This document shows positions 7,780 to 16,856 of a DNA stretch of 64,000 bases, one piece after another (the first letter of the stretch is position 1; each line of letters opens with the position of its first letter). Where the stretch lies: NCBI GenBank assembly GCA_963725185.1, contig CAVRXO010000004.1:124001-188000 (forward strand), read 5' to 3'. Origin of the DNA: VAZQ01 sp963725185. Lineage in GTDB: Bacteria; Pseudomonadota; Alphaproteobacteria; Rhizobiales; Xanthobacteraceae. The notes under the pieces were generated by a model. That model was not told where the DNA came from, did not search any database, and saw only the letters and a program-made list of their open reading frames with translations. The translations under genes and the position numbers were made by a program.

Positions 7780-10700
7780 ATGCGACGCTCCAAATTGAAA
7801 CGGGAAGCTCCGCCGGCGAGCCGGCGGGATACGGATATTCTTTCCGAGGCGATCAACCACGCCGTCGGCTGCCAAGGGCAGGGCAGGCTGGCGGAGGCCG
7901 AGACGCTGTACGAGCGCATACTCAAGGCACGGCCGAAGCATTTCGATGCCCTGCATCTGCTCGGGGTGCTGCGGCAGCAGCAGGGCCGCAGCGACGAAGC
8001 CGTGCGCTTGCTGGCGGCGGCGCTCAAGGTCTCGCCCGGTTCGGCGGATGCCTTGTCGAATCGCGGCGTGGCGCTCAATTCGCTCGGGCGCTGGGACGAG
8101 GCGCTCGCGAGCTACGATCGGGCGCTGGCAATCAAGCCCGACCATGCCGACGCCTTGGTCAACCGTGGACACACGCTGCTCAAGCTGAAGCGCTTCGGAG
8201 AAGCGCTTGCCTGTTGCCAACGGGCGCTGGCGGTCGACCCCAGCCATCCGATCGCGCTCAACAATTGCGGCCATGCGCTGATCGAGCTCAGGCGCGCGAG
8301 CGAGGCCCTGGCCATGTTCGAGCGGGCGCGCGCCCTCGATCCGGACTATCCCGACATCATCTCGAATGTCGGGCGCGCCCTGCAGGAGGTCGGAAGGCTC
8401 GATGATGCCCTGAAGTGCTTTGACGAGGCACTGGCGCGCAATCCCGGGCATGCCGAATCGCTCAGCAATCGCGGCTTTGCATTGACCCGGCTCGAGCGCG
8501 TCGAGGAGGCGCTCGCGAGCCTCGATCGCGCGCTTGCCCTGCGGCCGGACTTTCCCGAAGCGCTGAGCAATCGCGGCAATGTCCTGCGCGTGCTGAACCG
8601 CCACGACGAGGCGATGGCGGATTACGCCCGCGCGATCTCGATCGATCCGGGCAACCTCGTGCCGTTCAACAATCGCGGCATCGCCTTCAACGAGCTCAAT
8701 CGCGGCGACGAGGCGCTGGCGAGCTTCGACCGCGCGCTCTCGATCAGGCCCGACCACCCCGAGGTGCATTTCAACCGCAGCTTGATGCTCTTGACCGCCG
8801 GCAGGTATCGCGAAGGCTGGCAGGAATACGAATGGCGATGGCGGCAGGACGGCTGGGTCGAGCGCCAGCGCAACTTCGTCCAGCCGTTATGGCTCGGGCT
8901 GGAGGAGGTCGCCGGCAAGACCATCCTGCTGCATTCCGAGCAGGGATTGGGCGATACCCTGCAATTCGTTCGCTACGCCGCTCTCGTCGCCGCGCGCGGC
9001 GCCCGCGTGCTGCTCGACGTGCAGCCGCCGCTTCGGGCTCTGCTCGCCGGTATGGAAAACGTGTCATTGGCGGCGGGCGAGCCGCTGCCGCCATTCGATC
9101 TGCATTGTCCCTTGATGAGCCTGCCGCTCGCCTTCGGCACCGAGCCTGATAGCATTCCGGCAAGCCTCCCTTATCTGCGACCGTCCGACGAGCGGCTGGC
9201 CGGATGGCAGCATCGCCTGGGCGAGAGGGCCTCCCCGCGCGTCGGCATCGTCTGGGCCGGAAGCCGGGTCCACAAGAACAACCGCAATCGCTCGATCCCG
9301 CTCGATCGCTTCGCCGACCTGCTGTCGGTGCCGGGCATCGAGTTCGTGAGCCTGCAAAAGGATACGAGCGCGGCCGATGCCGCGGCGCTTGCCGCCCATC
9401 CCAACGTGACGGCGGTCGGCGGCGAGCTCGCCGATTTCGCCGACACGGCGGCGGTGATCGCGCAGCTCGATCTGGTCGTGTCGGTGGATACCTCGGTGGT
9501 GCATCTCGCCGGCGCGCTCGGCAAGCCGGTCTGGGTCATGCTCCCGTTCTCGCCCGATTTCCGCTGGTTGCTCGATCGCGAGGACAGCCCTTGGTATCCG
9601 ACGGCGCGCCTGTTCCGCCAGCCGCGGCTCGGCGATTGGCGGAGCGTGATCGAGCGGGTCCGTGATGAACTTTCGAAAATGGAGCGCGACATGAGCCGGC
9701 CAGCCGCAAGAGCGTTGCAACCGCGGGTCGCGCCTTCGATCGCACAGGCGCTCGCGCTTCATCAGCAGGGACGGCTTGCGGAGGCCGAGCCCATCTATCG
9801 CGCCGTTCTCGTCGCGGACGCCGCGCATTTCGATGCGCTGCATCTCTATGGCGTGCTCAAGCATCAGCAGGGGCATTCGGTCGATGCGCTGCGCCTGGTT
9901 GCCGCAGCGCTCAACGTCGACCCCAAATCGGCTCCTGCGCTGTCGAACTACGGCGTGATCCTCGAAGCGCTCGCGCGTCACGAGGAGGCGCTGGCAAGCT
10001 TCGAGCGGGCGCTGGCGCTCGGCGGCGGCGACCTCAACGCGCTTTACAATCGCGGCAACGCGTTGGCGGCGCTCGCACGGCATGACGAAGCGCTGGCGAG
10101 CTATGATGCGGTGCTCGCGCGCGAGGCGGACCACGTCGACGCGCTGCTCGGTCGTGGTCGGGTGCTGGCGGCGACCGGTCGCGCCGAGGACGCGCTGGCG
10201 AGCTTCGATGCCGTGCTTGGGCTGCAGCCCGGGCATAAGGAGGCGCTCAATCGGCGCGGCAATGCGCTCGGCGCGCTCAAGCGTCACGAGGAGGCGGTCG
10301 CCGCCTATGAGGCGGCATTAGCGGTCGCGCCCAAGGACGCGGAACTATTAAACAATCGGAGCGTGGCGCTGGCCGAGCTGAAGCGCTTCGAGGAGGCGCT
10401 GGCGAGCTGCGACCAGGCGCTGGCGCTGCGGCCGGATTATGCGGATGCGCACTACAACCGCGGCAATGCGTTGCGCGCACTGGGGCGGCACGCGCAGGCG
10501 CTGGCGAGCTACGATGCGGCGCTGGCGCTCGAGCCCGATCGCATCGACGTCTTGAACAATCGAGGGCTGAGCTTGAGCGCGCTCAAGCGCCACGAGGAGG
10601 CGCTGGCAGATTTCGAGCGCGTCCTCGCAGTCATCCCCGACCACGTCGAAGCGCTCCATAATCGCGCCAAGGTCTTCCTGGCGCAGGAGCGCAACGAGGA

Positions 10701-12231
10701 GGCGCTCGCGGCCTACGACAAGGTCATCGCGATCGACCCTAAGAGCGTCGACTCGATCGGCAATCGCGGCCTTGTCCTCGCCAAGCTCGGCCGGCACGAG
10801 GACGCCATCCGCAGCTATGACCAGGCGCTGGCGCTGCGGCCGGACTCAGCCGATATACTCACCAATTGCGGCAACAGCCTGATCGCGCTGAAGAAGCGGG
10901 AAGACGCACTGGTCGTCTTTCATCGGGCGTTGATCATCGATCCCAATCATTTCGCCGCGCATACCAATCGCGGAAATGCATTGATGCAGCTCAACCGGCT
11001 GAGCGAAGCGCTCGACAGCTACGACAAGGCGGTTGCGGTCGCTCCCCAGCAGGAGCAGGGCTTCAACAATCGCGGCGTCGCGCTCGCGGCGCTCCGCCGC
11101 TTCGACCAGGCGCTGGCGAGCTACGATCGGGCGCTCGAGCTCGATCCCAAATTTCCCGCCGCCCACATCAATCGCGGCAACTTGTTCGTAGCGATGGCGC
11201 GGCCCGAGGAGGCGCTGGCCAATTATTTGCGGGCGCTCGCTCTGGAGCCCAATCATGCCGAGGCTCGGTGGAATGCAAGCCTCGCCGAGTTGACCCTGGG
11301 GCGGTTCTCGGAAGGTTGGCGGGACTACGAAGGCCGCTGGCATCTGGAGGACGCGAAGAAGCGACGGCGGAACTATTCGCAGCCGCTTTGGCTCGGAGAG
11401 GAGCCGGTCGCGGGGCGGACGGTCCTTCTGCATGCGGAGCAAGGATTGGGCGACACGCTGCAGTTCGTCCGCTACGCGCCTTTGCTCGCCCGCCGCGGCG
11501 CCAAGGTGATCCTTGACGTGCAACCGCCGCTCAAGCCCCTGTTGGCGGGCATCGAAGGGATCGCCGGCCTCTTCGGCCACGGCGAGCCGCTGCCGCCGTT
11601 CGACTTGCACTGCCCGATGATGAGCCTGCCGCTCGCATTCGGCACCGAGCTCGATACCGTGCCGGGCGGAATTCCCTATCTGGGCGTCCTGCCGGAGCGG
11701 GTCGCGAAATGGCGTGAGCGCCTGGGCATGGGGCGGTCGCTGCGGGTGGGCATTGCCTGGGCAGGCAGCGCCACGCACATCAACAACCGCAATCGCTCGA
11801 TCGCGCTCGCCAGCTTCGCCACGCTCTTTGCCGACCAGGATGTCAAGTTCGTCAGCATTCAGAAGGAGCTGGGCGGCGGGGACGCGGTCGCTTTGCGGCA
11901 ATTTGCCAACGTGGCACCGATCGGCGAGGAGCTTGCCGATTTTGCCGACACGGCCGCGGTGATCTCGCTCTTGGATCTGGTCGTCGCGGTGGACACGTCG
12001 GTGGTCCATCTCGCTGGCGCGCTCGGCAAGCCGGTCTGGGTGCTGGTGCCGTTTTCGCCGGATTTCCGCTGGTTGCTCGCGCGCGAGGACAGCCCCTGGT
12101 ATCCGACCATGCGGTTGTTCCGCCAGTCCGGGTTCGGCGATTGGGACGGCGTGCTGGAGCGGGTGCGCTGCGAACTCGGCGGGTTGCGAGCTCAGCTCGC
12201 TCACGGCGAGCCGTTGAGGCTGCCGACGTGA
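7780..12231 (+). CDS. Double-headed TPR-glycosyltransferase (FlmG/OGT-like), 1483 aa
   Basis: Two complete TPR plus GT-B modules lie in one frame. Module 1 has about ten 34-residue TPRs (residues 20-350; repeated NRGxAL...EALASYDRAL) and a GT domain (about 361-632) with PLWLG, LLHSEQGLGDTLQFVRYA, FDLHCPLMSLPLAFGT and VSVDTSVVHLAGALGKPVW. Module 2 begins near MERDMSRP (residue 634), with about fifteen TPRs (650-1190) and a second GT domain (1196-1470) with the same motifs. Single-module relatives are the norm, as in this window at 12228 and 26933. The architecture is that of Caulobacter FlmG, which binds flagellin by its TPRs and glycosylates it, and of OGT-type enzymes. Likely cytoplasmic. 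Start ATG 7780 has AAGG upstream. A missing stop between two ancestral genes is possible, but no frameshift is visible at the junction. Confidence 0.85.
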   Translation: MRRSKLKREAPPASRRDTDILSEAINHAVGCQGQGRLAEAETLYERILKARPKHFDALHLLGVLRQQQGRSDEAVRLLAAALKVSPGSADALSNRGVALNSLGRWDEALASYDRALAIKPDHADALVNRGHTLLKLKRFGEALACCQRALAVDPSHPIALNNCGHALIELRRASEALAMFERARALDPDYPDIISNVGRALQEVGRLDDALKCFDEALARNPGHAESLSNRGFALTRLERVEEALASLDRALALRPDFPEALSNRGNVLRVLNRHDEAMADYARAISIDPGNLVPFNNRGIAFNELNRGDEALASFDRALSIRPDHPEVHFNRSLMLLTAGRYREGWQEYEWRWRQDGWVERQRNFVQPLWLGLEEVAGKTILLHSEQGLGDTLQFVRYAALVAARGARVLLDVQPPLRALLAGMENVSLAAGEPLPPFDLHCPLMSLPLAFGTEPDSIPASLPYLRPSDERLAGWQHRLGERASPRVGIVWAGSRVHKNNRNRSIPLDRFADLLSVPGIEFVSLQKDTSAADAAALAAHPNVTAVGGELADFADTAAVIAQLDLVVSVDTSVVHLAGALGKPVWVMLPFSPDFRWLLDREDSPWYPTARLFRQPRLGDWRSVIERVRDELSKMERDMSRPAARALQPRVAPSIAQALALHQQGRLAEAEPIYRAVLVADAAHFDALHLYGVLKHQQGHSVDALRLVAAALNVDPKSAPALSNYGVILEALARHEEALASFERALALGGGDLNALYNRGNALAALARHDEALASYDAVLAREADHVDALLGRGRVLAATGRAEDALASFDAVLGLQPGHKEALNRRGNALGALKRHEEAVAAYEAALAVAPKDAELLNNRSVALAELKRFEEALASCDQALALRPDYADAHYNRGNALRALGRHAQALASYDAALALEPDRIDVLNNRGLSLSALKRHEEALADFERVLAVIPDHVEALHNRAKVFLAQERNEEALAAYDKVIAIDPKSVDSIGNRGLVLAKLGRHEDAIRSYDQALALRPDSADILTNCGNSLIALKKREDALVVFHRALIIDPNHFAAHTNRGNALMQLNRLSEALDSYDKAVAVAPQQEQGFNNRGVALAALRRFDQALASYDRALELDPKFPAAHINRGNLFVAMARPEEALANYLRALALEPNHAEARWNASLAELTLGRFSEGWRDYEGRWHLEDAKKRRRNYSQPLWLGEEPVAGRTVLLHAEQGLGDTLQFVRYAPLLARRGAKVILDVQPPLKPLLAGIEGIAGLFGHGEPLPPFDLHCPMMSLPLAFGTELDTVPGGIPYLGVLPERVAKWRERLGMGRSLRVGIAWAGSATHINNRNRSIALASFATLFADQDVKFVSIQKELGGGDAVALRQFANVAPIGEELADFADTAAVISLLDLVVAVDTSVVHLAGALGKPVWVLVPFSPDFRWLLAREDSPWYPTMRLFRQSGFGDWDGVLERVRCELGGLRAQLAHGEPLRLPT

Positions 12232-13958
12232 CGATTCGGCTCACCCCGGTCTCCAAACCGGCATTCGATCCCGGTGGCCTGCCGGATACAGGCGACGGCG
12301 TTGCATCGCCAAGGGCGCCTTGAGGAAGCCGCGCAGATCTACTCCGCCATCCTCGCCAGGGATCCCGGCAAATTCGATGCGTTGCACCTGCTCGGCCTGT
12401 TGCGGCACCAGCAAGGCCGCGAGGTCGACGCCCTGCGGCTGATCGCGGCCGCGCTCAACGTCAATCCCCATTCGCCCGATGCGCTGTCGAATTTCGGGCT
12501 GGTCTTCGATGCCCTCAAGCAGCACCAGGATGCGCTGGGAATCTTCGACAAGGCGCTGGCGCTCAAGAGCGACCACGTCAACGCGCTCAACAATCGCGGC
12601 TTGACGCTGGCGAACCTCGGCCGCCATGCCGGAGGCGCTGGCCAGCTGGGACCGTGCGCTCGCGGCCGATCCCGGCTCATCCCGAAGCGCTGCACAGCCG
12701 CGGCAATGCGCTGTTCAAGGCCAAGCGCTTCGCCGAGGCGCTGACCGACTACGATCGCTTCCTCGCCCTGCGGCCGGATGACGTCGACGTTCTCAACAAT
12801 CGCGGCAGCTCGCTGGCGGAGCTCGGCCGGCTCGACGCGGCGATCCAAAGCTACCAGCGCGCCCTCGACATCGATCCCAAGCTGCCCGAAATTCACATCA
12901 ACAAGGGACACATCCTCGCCGATCTGCACAGGTTTGATGAAGCGTTGGCCGCCTATGCGGATGCGGCGGCGATCGGGCCCAAGCACGCGGAGGCCAGATT
13001 CTGCGAGAGCCTCGTCCGGCTGCGGCTGGGGCAGTTCGCGCCGGGCTGGCGCGACTATGAATGGCGCTGGCGGCAGGCGAGCTGGGGAGAGCGGGGCCGT
13101 GATTTTGCTGCGCCATTGTGGCTCGGGGAGGGGCCGCTTGCCGGCAAGACCATCCTGCTGCATGCCGAGCAGGGATTTGGCGATACGCTCCAGTTCGCCC
13201 GCTACGTGCCCTTGGTGGCGCGCCTGGGGGCGCGGGTTCTGCTCGAGGTGCAACCGCCGCTCAAGCCGCTGTTGTCGCATATGGAGGGGGCATCGTGCGT
13301 GCTGGCGCGCGGCGAGACGCTGCCGCCATTCGATCTGCACTGCCCGTTGATGAGCCTGCCGCTGGCCTTGCGCACCGAGGCAGGCTCGATCCCGGGCGCT
13401 TGTCCCTATATCCGCGCGCCCGCGGATCGCATGTCCGCTTGGCAGGCTCGGCTCGGCACCAGGCGATGCCTGCGGGTGGGCATCGCGTGGGCCGGGAGCG
13501 CGGTGCATGAGCACGATCGCACCCGCTCGATGGCGCTGGAGCAATTCGCTTCGCTGATGTCGGCGCCCGGCATCGAGTTCGTGAGCATCCAGAAAGATAT
13601 GAGCGCGGCCGATGCCGCCGTCCTGCGCCGGCATGGCAACGTCCGGCCGATCGGCAGCGAGCTCGGCGACTTCGCCGATACCGCGGCGGCGATCTCGCTC
13701 CTGGATCTCGTGGTCGCGGTGGATACCTCGGTCGTGCATTTGGCCGGCGCGCTGGGGCGGCCGGTCTGGGTGCTGCTGCCGTTTTCGCCCGACTTTCGCT
13801 GGCTGCTCGAGCGCCAGGACAGCCCCTGGTATCCGACCGCGCGCCTGTTCCGCCAACCGCGCTACGGCGATTGGCAAGGCGTGCTCACGCGCGTGAAGGC
13901 GGAATTGGAGTCGCGAGCCGGGCCAATCGCGTTCCGACCGCACTCGGCGGCGCGTTAA
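12228..13958 (+). pseudogene. TPR-glycosyltransferase with three single-base insertions
   Basis: A third module of the same family. GTG 12228 overlaps the upstream TGA as GTGA and reads MTIRLTPVSKPAFDPGG. The frame moves by +1 near 12285 (before IQATALHRQGRLEEAAQIY), again near 12630 (GRHA to EALASWDRALAA) and again near 12651 (to AHPEALHSRGNALFKAKRF). After the third shift the original frame returns and stays open to the stop. Removing three bases gives a 575-residue protein. TPRs come first; the GT domain has FAAPLWLGEGPLAGKTILLH, FDLHCPLMSLPLAL and VAVDTSVVHLAGALG. Everything outside the shifts is well conserved, so this may be an intact gene read with errors. If the shifts are real the enzyme is dead. 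Confidence 0.75.
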
Positions 13959-13973
13959 GCAAGCGTTAACCAC
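13955..13973 (+). promoter_or_regulatory. Full CtrA box upstream of two-headed methyltransferase
   Basis: TTAA-gcaagcg-TTAACCAC matches TTAA-N7-TTAACCAT with one change. It overlaps the stop codon of the TPR-glycosyltransferase and is about 165 bases before the methyltransferase start, suggesting that gene has its own promoter. Confidence 0.55.
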
Positions 13974-14137
13974 GCTGCCCCACTAGTGAAGGTACCCGCG
14001 GAAAGCTCGCCTTCGTGCCGATTCGGTGCCGCGGCCGGCGCAACAAAGCTGCTTAACATGCGCGCTCGCATGCCCCGGCCGGGCCGGCACGGCAGGCGTT
14101 GCCGATCGCGCCAGAGCCTCATGAGCGGACGCACAAG

Positions 14138-15841
14138 ATGCCCAAGGACGGTCCCTTCAATTGCTGCCTGATTTGCGGCTCCACCAAGCTGCACGATGTC
14201 ACGACCAACCGCAATTTCGGCATCAATATCATTCAGTGCGACGGCTGCCACTTCGTCCAGAGCGAATATGTCTCCGGCCGGGCGCTGGAAACCTACTACC
14301 GGAACTTCTACCGCGGCCGGTTGGACGAGCAGGGGATCATCGCGCACCGGCAGAAAGGTCTCGCGCAGGCGAAAGGACAGATCGACTATCTGCTCGAGCA
14401 GCGGCCGGGCTTGAGGGTTTCGGCGGCGCTGGACTATGGCACGGCCGAGGGATCGCTCGGTCATGAGCTGCGCGCCATTGCCGACAAGGTCTGGGTCACC
14501 GAGATGGATCCGCAATTCGTCGCGCTCCTGAAGAACGATCCGTTGCTCACGCTGGTGGAGCATGAAGAATTGGCGTCGGGAGCTTTCGAGAGCTCCTTCG
14601 ATCTGGTCTGCATCTCCCATGTGCTCGAGCACCTCACCAACCCGCATGAGGCGATGGACATGTTTGCGTCCGTGCTCAAGCCGGGCGGCTTGCTCCTGGT
14701 CGACATTCCCAATGAGGTGCGGCTGCTCGCGCGCGGCTTCATGGCCAAGGGTCATCTATCCTTCTTCACCAAAGACTCCTTCGCGGAATTCATCGACGCG
14801 CACGGCTGTTTCGACCTGGTCGAGATCCGCACCTGCAATCGCGAGGTCGATCTCTTTATCAGCAGCGGATATACGGCGCCGGAGCAATACGACATTCCGC
14901 TCGCGAAGGACGGCACTACGATCCGTGCGCTGCTGCGGAACCGGCCTGCCGAGGCGAGGCGGCAATCGCGGCGCCATGCCTTTGACGAAGCCGCGCTGCT
15001 CAACGAATACAGCGCCCGGCTGCTTGCGTCCTACAAGCTGCTCGAAGCCGCCAAGGGGCGGGTGGCGCAGCTCGAGAACGAGTTGCTCAAGCCGCAGCAG
15101 GCCCGCAGGCGCGCGGAAATCACCAACGTGCTCTACAATGCTCAAGGCGGCAGTGTGTTGAGCGGGCCGTTTGCCGGCATGACCATGCTGCCGGAAGCCT
15201 CATGGGGGGATGGCGATCTCGCCCCGAAGCTGCTCGGCTGCTACGAGGCTGAACTGCACCCGGCCATCGCGAAGGCCATCAGTCGGGCGCCGAAAAACGT
15301 CATCAATGTGGGCTGTGCCGAAGGTTATTACGCGATCGGCATGGCCCGGGCATTGCCGCAATCACGGATATTCGCGTTCGACATCAGCGAAAAGGCGCAA
15401 GCGATATGCCATCGCGCCGCGGCCGCAAATCAGGTTGGCGCCCGGGCCACGGTAGGAGGCGCCTGCACGCGCGATACCCTGCGCGCAGCCATCTCCGAGC
15501 AAGACCGGACCTTGCTGCTCGTGGATTGCGAAGGCGACGAGCTGCAGCTGCTCGATCCCGATCAAGTGCCGGGAATTCAGGCATGTGACGTGATCGTCGA
15601 ATGTCACGACTTCCTCAATCCCTCGATCACGTCGATCTTGAAGGAGCGATTTTCTGCCAGCCATGACATCGAAATCGTATCGGAGGGGCCGCGCGATCCG
15701 AACCAATTTCCCTCGTTGCAACGCTGGGGTTCGCTGGACCGTTGGCTTGCCGTCAATGAGAACCGTCCCGTGACGATGAACTGGCTGGTTTGCTGGGCGC
15801 ACCAACGGCTCGATGCCGGATTGAAGGGCACGGTTGCTTGA
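14138..15841 (+). CDS. Two-domain SAM methyltransferase with zinc-binding N-terminus
   Basis: 567 residues. An N-terminal zinc-ribbon pair (CLICGS at about 10-15, CDGCHF at 34-39) precedes a class I methyltransferase domain with ALDYGTAEGSLGHEL (SAM loop, near residue 90) and FDLVCISHVLEHL (near 155), as in C-methyltransferases of sugar pathways. A helical linker with a likely coiled coil (about 275-325) leads to a second Rossmann-like domain with VINVGCAEGYYAIGMARAL (near 388) and DRTLLLVDCEGDELQLL, resembling FkbM-type enzymes. Start ATG 14138 begins the conserved Cys region; a TTG 39 bases upstream is possible. Fusion of two methyltransferase folds suggests sequential methylation of a sugar or glycan, probably for surface or flagellin decoration (inference). 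Confidence 0.75.
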   Translation: MPKDGPFNCCLICGSTKLHDVTTNRNFGINIIQCDGCHFVQSEYVSGRALETYYRNFYRGRLDEQGIIAHRQKGLAQAKGQIDYLLEQRPGLRVSAALDYGTAEGSLGHELRAIADKVWVTEMDPQFVALLKNDPLLTLVEHEELASGAFESSFDLVCISHVLEHLTNPHEAMDMFASVLKPGGLLLVDIPNEVRLLARGFMAKGHLSFFTKDSFAEFIDAHGCFDLVEIRTCNREVDLFISSGYTAPEQYDIPLAKDGTTIRALLRNRPAEARRQSRRHAFDEAALLNEYSARLLASYKLLEAAKGRVAQLENELLKPQQARRRAEITNVLYNAQGGSVLSGPFAGMTMLPEASWGDGDLAPKLLGCYEAELHPAIAKAISRAPKNVINVGCAEGYYAIGMARALPQSRIFAFDISEKAQAICHRAAAANQVGARATVGGACTRDTLRAAISEQDRTLLLVDCEGDELQLLDPDQVPGIQACDVIVECHDFLNPSITSILKERFSASHDIEIVSEGPRDPNQFPSLQRWGSLDRWLAVNENRPVTMNWLVCWAHQRLDAGLKGTVA

Positions 15842-15883
15842 AGCAGGCGGCTGGCTTGCGGGTCCAGGATAAAGAGGAAACAC

Positions 15884-16756
15884 ATGGCCGCACCATCGAT
15901 CGTCGACGTCATTGGCCGTCGGGCCGATCTGAGGCGCATCGACATCGTCGACGTCGGCGCCAACCCGCTGTCCGGGCACAAGGGGCCCTACCAGAGCCTG
16001 GTCGACAACGGCCTGGCGTCGCTGGTCGGGTTCGAGCCGGATCCCGCCGCCTTCGACAAGCTGCAAGCGATCAAGGGACCGGGCGAGACGTATGTTCCCA
16101 GCGCTGTCGGCGACGGGCAGCGCCATCAATTTCGCATTTGCGCGATGTCGGGGATGAATTCGCTGCTGCCGCCGAATTTTGCTCTCCTCGACTTGGTTCA
16201 CCTTCACGGAATTTGGGCGCAGGTCCGGTCTTTGGTTGATGTCGATACGAAGCGGCTGGATGATATCGCCGAGATCGAGGCGATGGACTATCTCAAGATC
16301 GACATCCAGGGCGGCGAGATGTTGGTCTTCGAGAACGCGACAGAAAAGCTGAAGGATTGCCTCGTGGTCCACACCGAGGTCATGTTCGTGCCGATGTACG
16401 AGGGGCAACCGCTCTTTTCCGAGCAGGAGCTTTTTCTGCGCAAGTTCGGCTTGCAGGTCCATAAGTTCTTCGAGCTGCAGGGGCACGTGCTCAAGCCGTT
16501 CAAGGTGAACGGCGATGCGCATGCGCCGCTGAGCCAGTTGTTCTGGGCGGACGTGATCTTCATCAAGGACATCACGCGGCTCGATCGCCTGCGGCCGGAG
16601 CAGTTGCTGAAGCTCGCGATCATCCTGCACGACGTCTACATGTCGGTCGACGTGGCGCATCTCGTGCTTCAGGCCTACGACAAGGCCTCGGGCACGACCC
16701 TGGCGCCCAGATACGAGGCCTTCCTGACCAAGGCCCCGATAGCGGCCGCCGCGTGA
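15884..16756 (+). CDS. FkbM-family methyltransferase
   Basis: 290 residues. The SAM-binding loop is IDIVDVGANPLSG (about 19-31), followed by LVGFEPDPAAFDKL (acidic residue binding the SAM ribose) and MDYLKIDIQGGEMLVFENA (near 138), the signature of FkbM-type O-methyltransferases. GAGGAAACAC precedes ATG 15884. It follows the two-domain methyltransferase by 42 bases, probably in one transcript. FkbM enzymes methylate hydroxyls on sugars and other small molecules; with the neighbours, glycan O-methylation is the best guess. Alternative substrates cannot be excluded. Confidence 0.8.
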   Translation: MAAPSIVDVIGRRADLRRIDIVDVGANPLSGHKGPYQSLVDNGLASLVGFEPDPAAFDKLQAIKGPGETYVPSAVGDGQRHQFRICAMSGMNSLLPPNFALLDLVHLHGIWAQVRSLVDVDTKRLDDIAEIEAMDYLKIDIQGGEMLVFENATEKLKDCLVVHTEVMFVPMYEGQPLFSEQELFLRKFGLQVHKFFELQGHVLKPFKVNGDAHAPLSQLFWADVIFIKDITRLDRLRPEQLLKLAIILHDVYMSVDVAHLVLQAYDKASGTTLAPRYEAFLTKAPIAAAA

Positions 16757-16757
16757 T

Positions 16758-16847
16758 GCGACCGCCGGCGTTTTGACGGCTGCCGGGCGGGCGCGCGACA
16801 GCACGGACTTCGCATGGCGGGCAGCGCTTGGCGCTGCCGGCGGTCGC
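16758..16847. repeat. Inverted repeat between convergent genes
   Basis: A perfect 12-bp inverted repeat (GCGACCGCCGGC at 16758-16769 and its complement at 16836-16847) encloses further short complementary GC stretches. It lies between the ends of the FkbM gene and the GT4 gene. There is no T tract; it may act as a bidirectional, Rho-assisted or structural terminator. Confidence 0.5.
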
Positions 16848-16856
16848 GGGCTTCCG

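Noticed and set aside
9064..12204. Long minus-strand frames (407 and 452 codons) under the TPR-glycosyltransferase
   Set aside because: Antisense shadows of TPR repeats; no ribosome site or recognisable motif.
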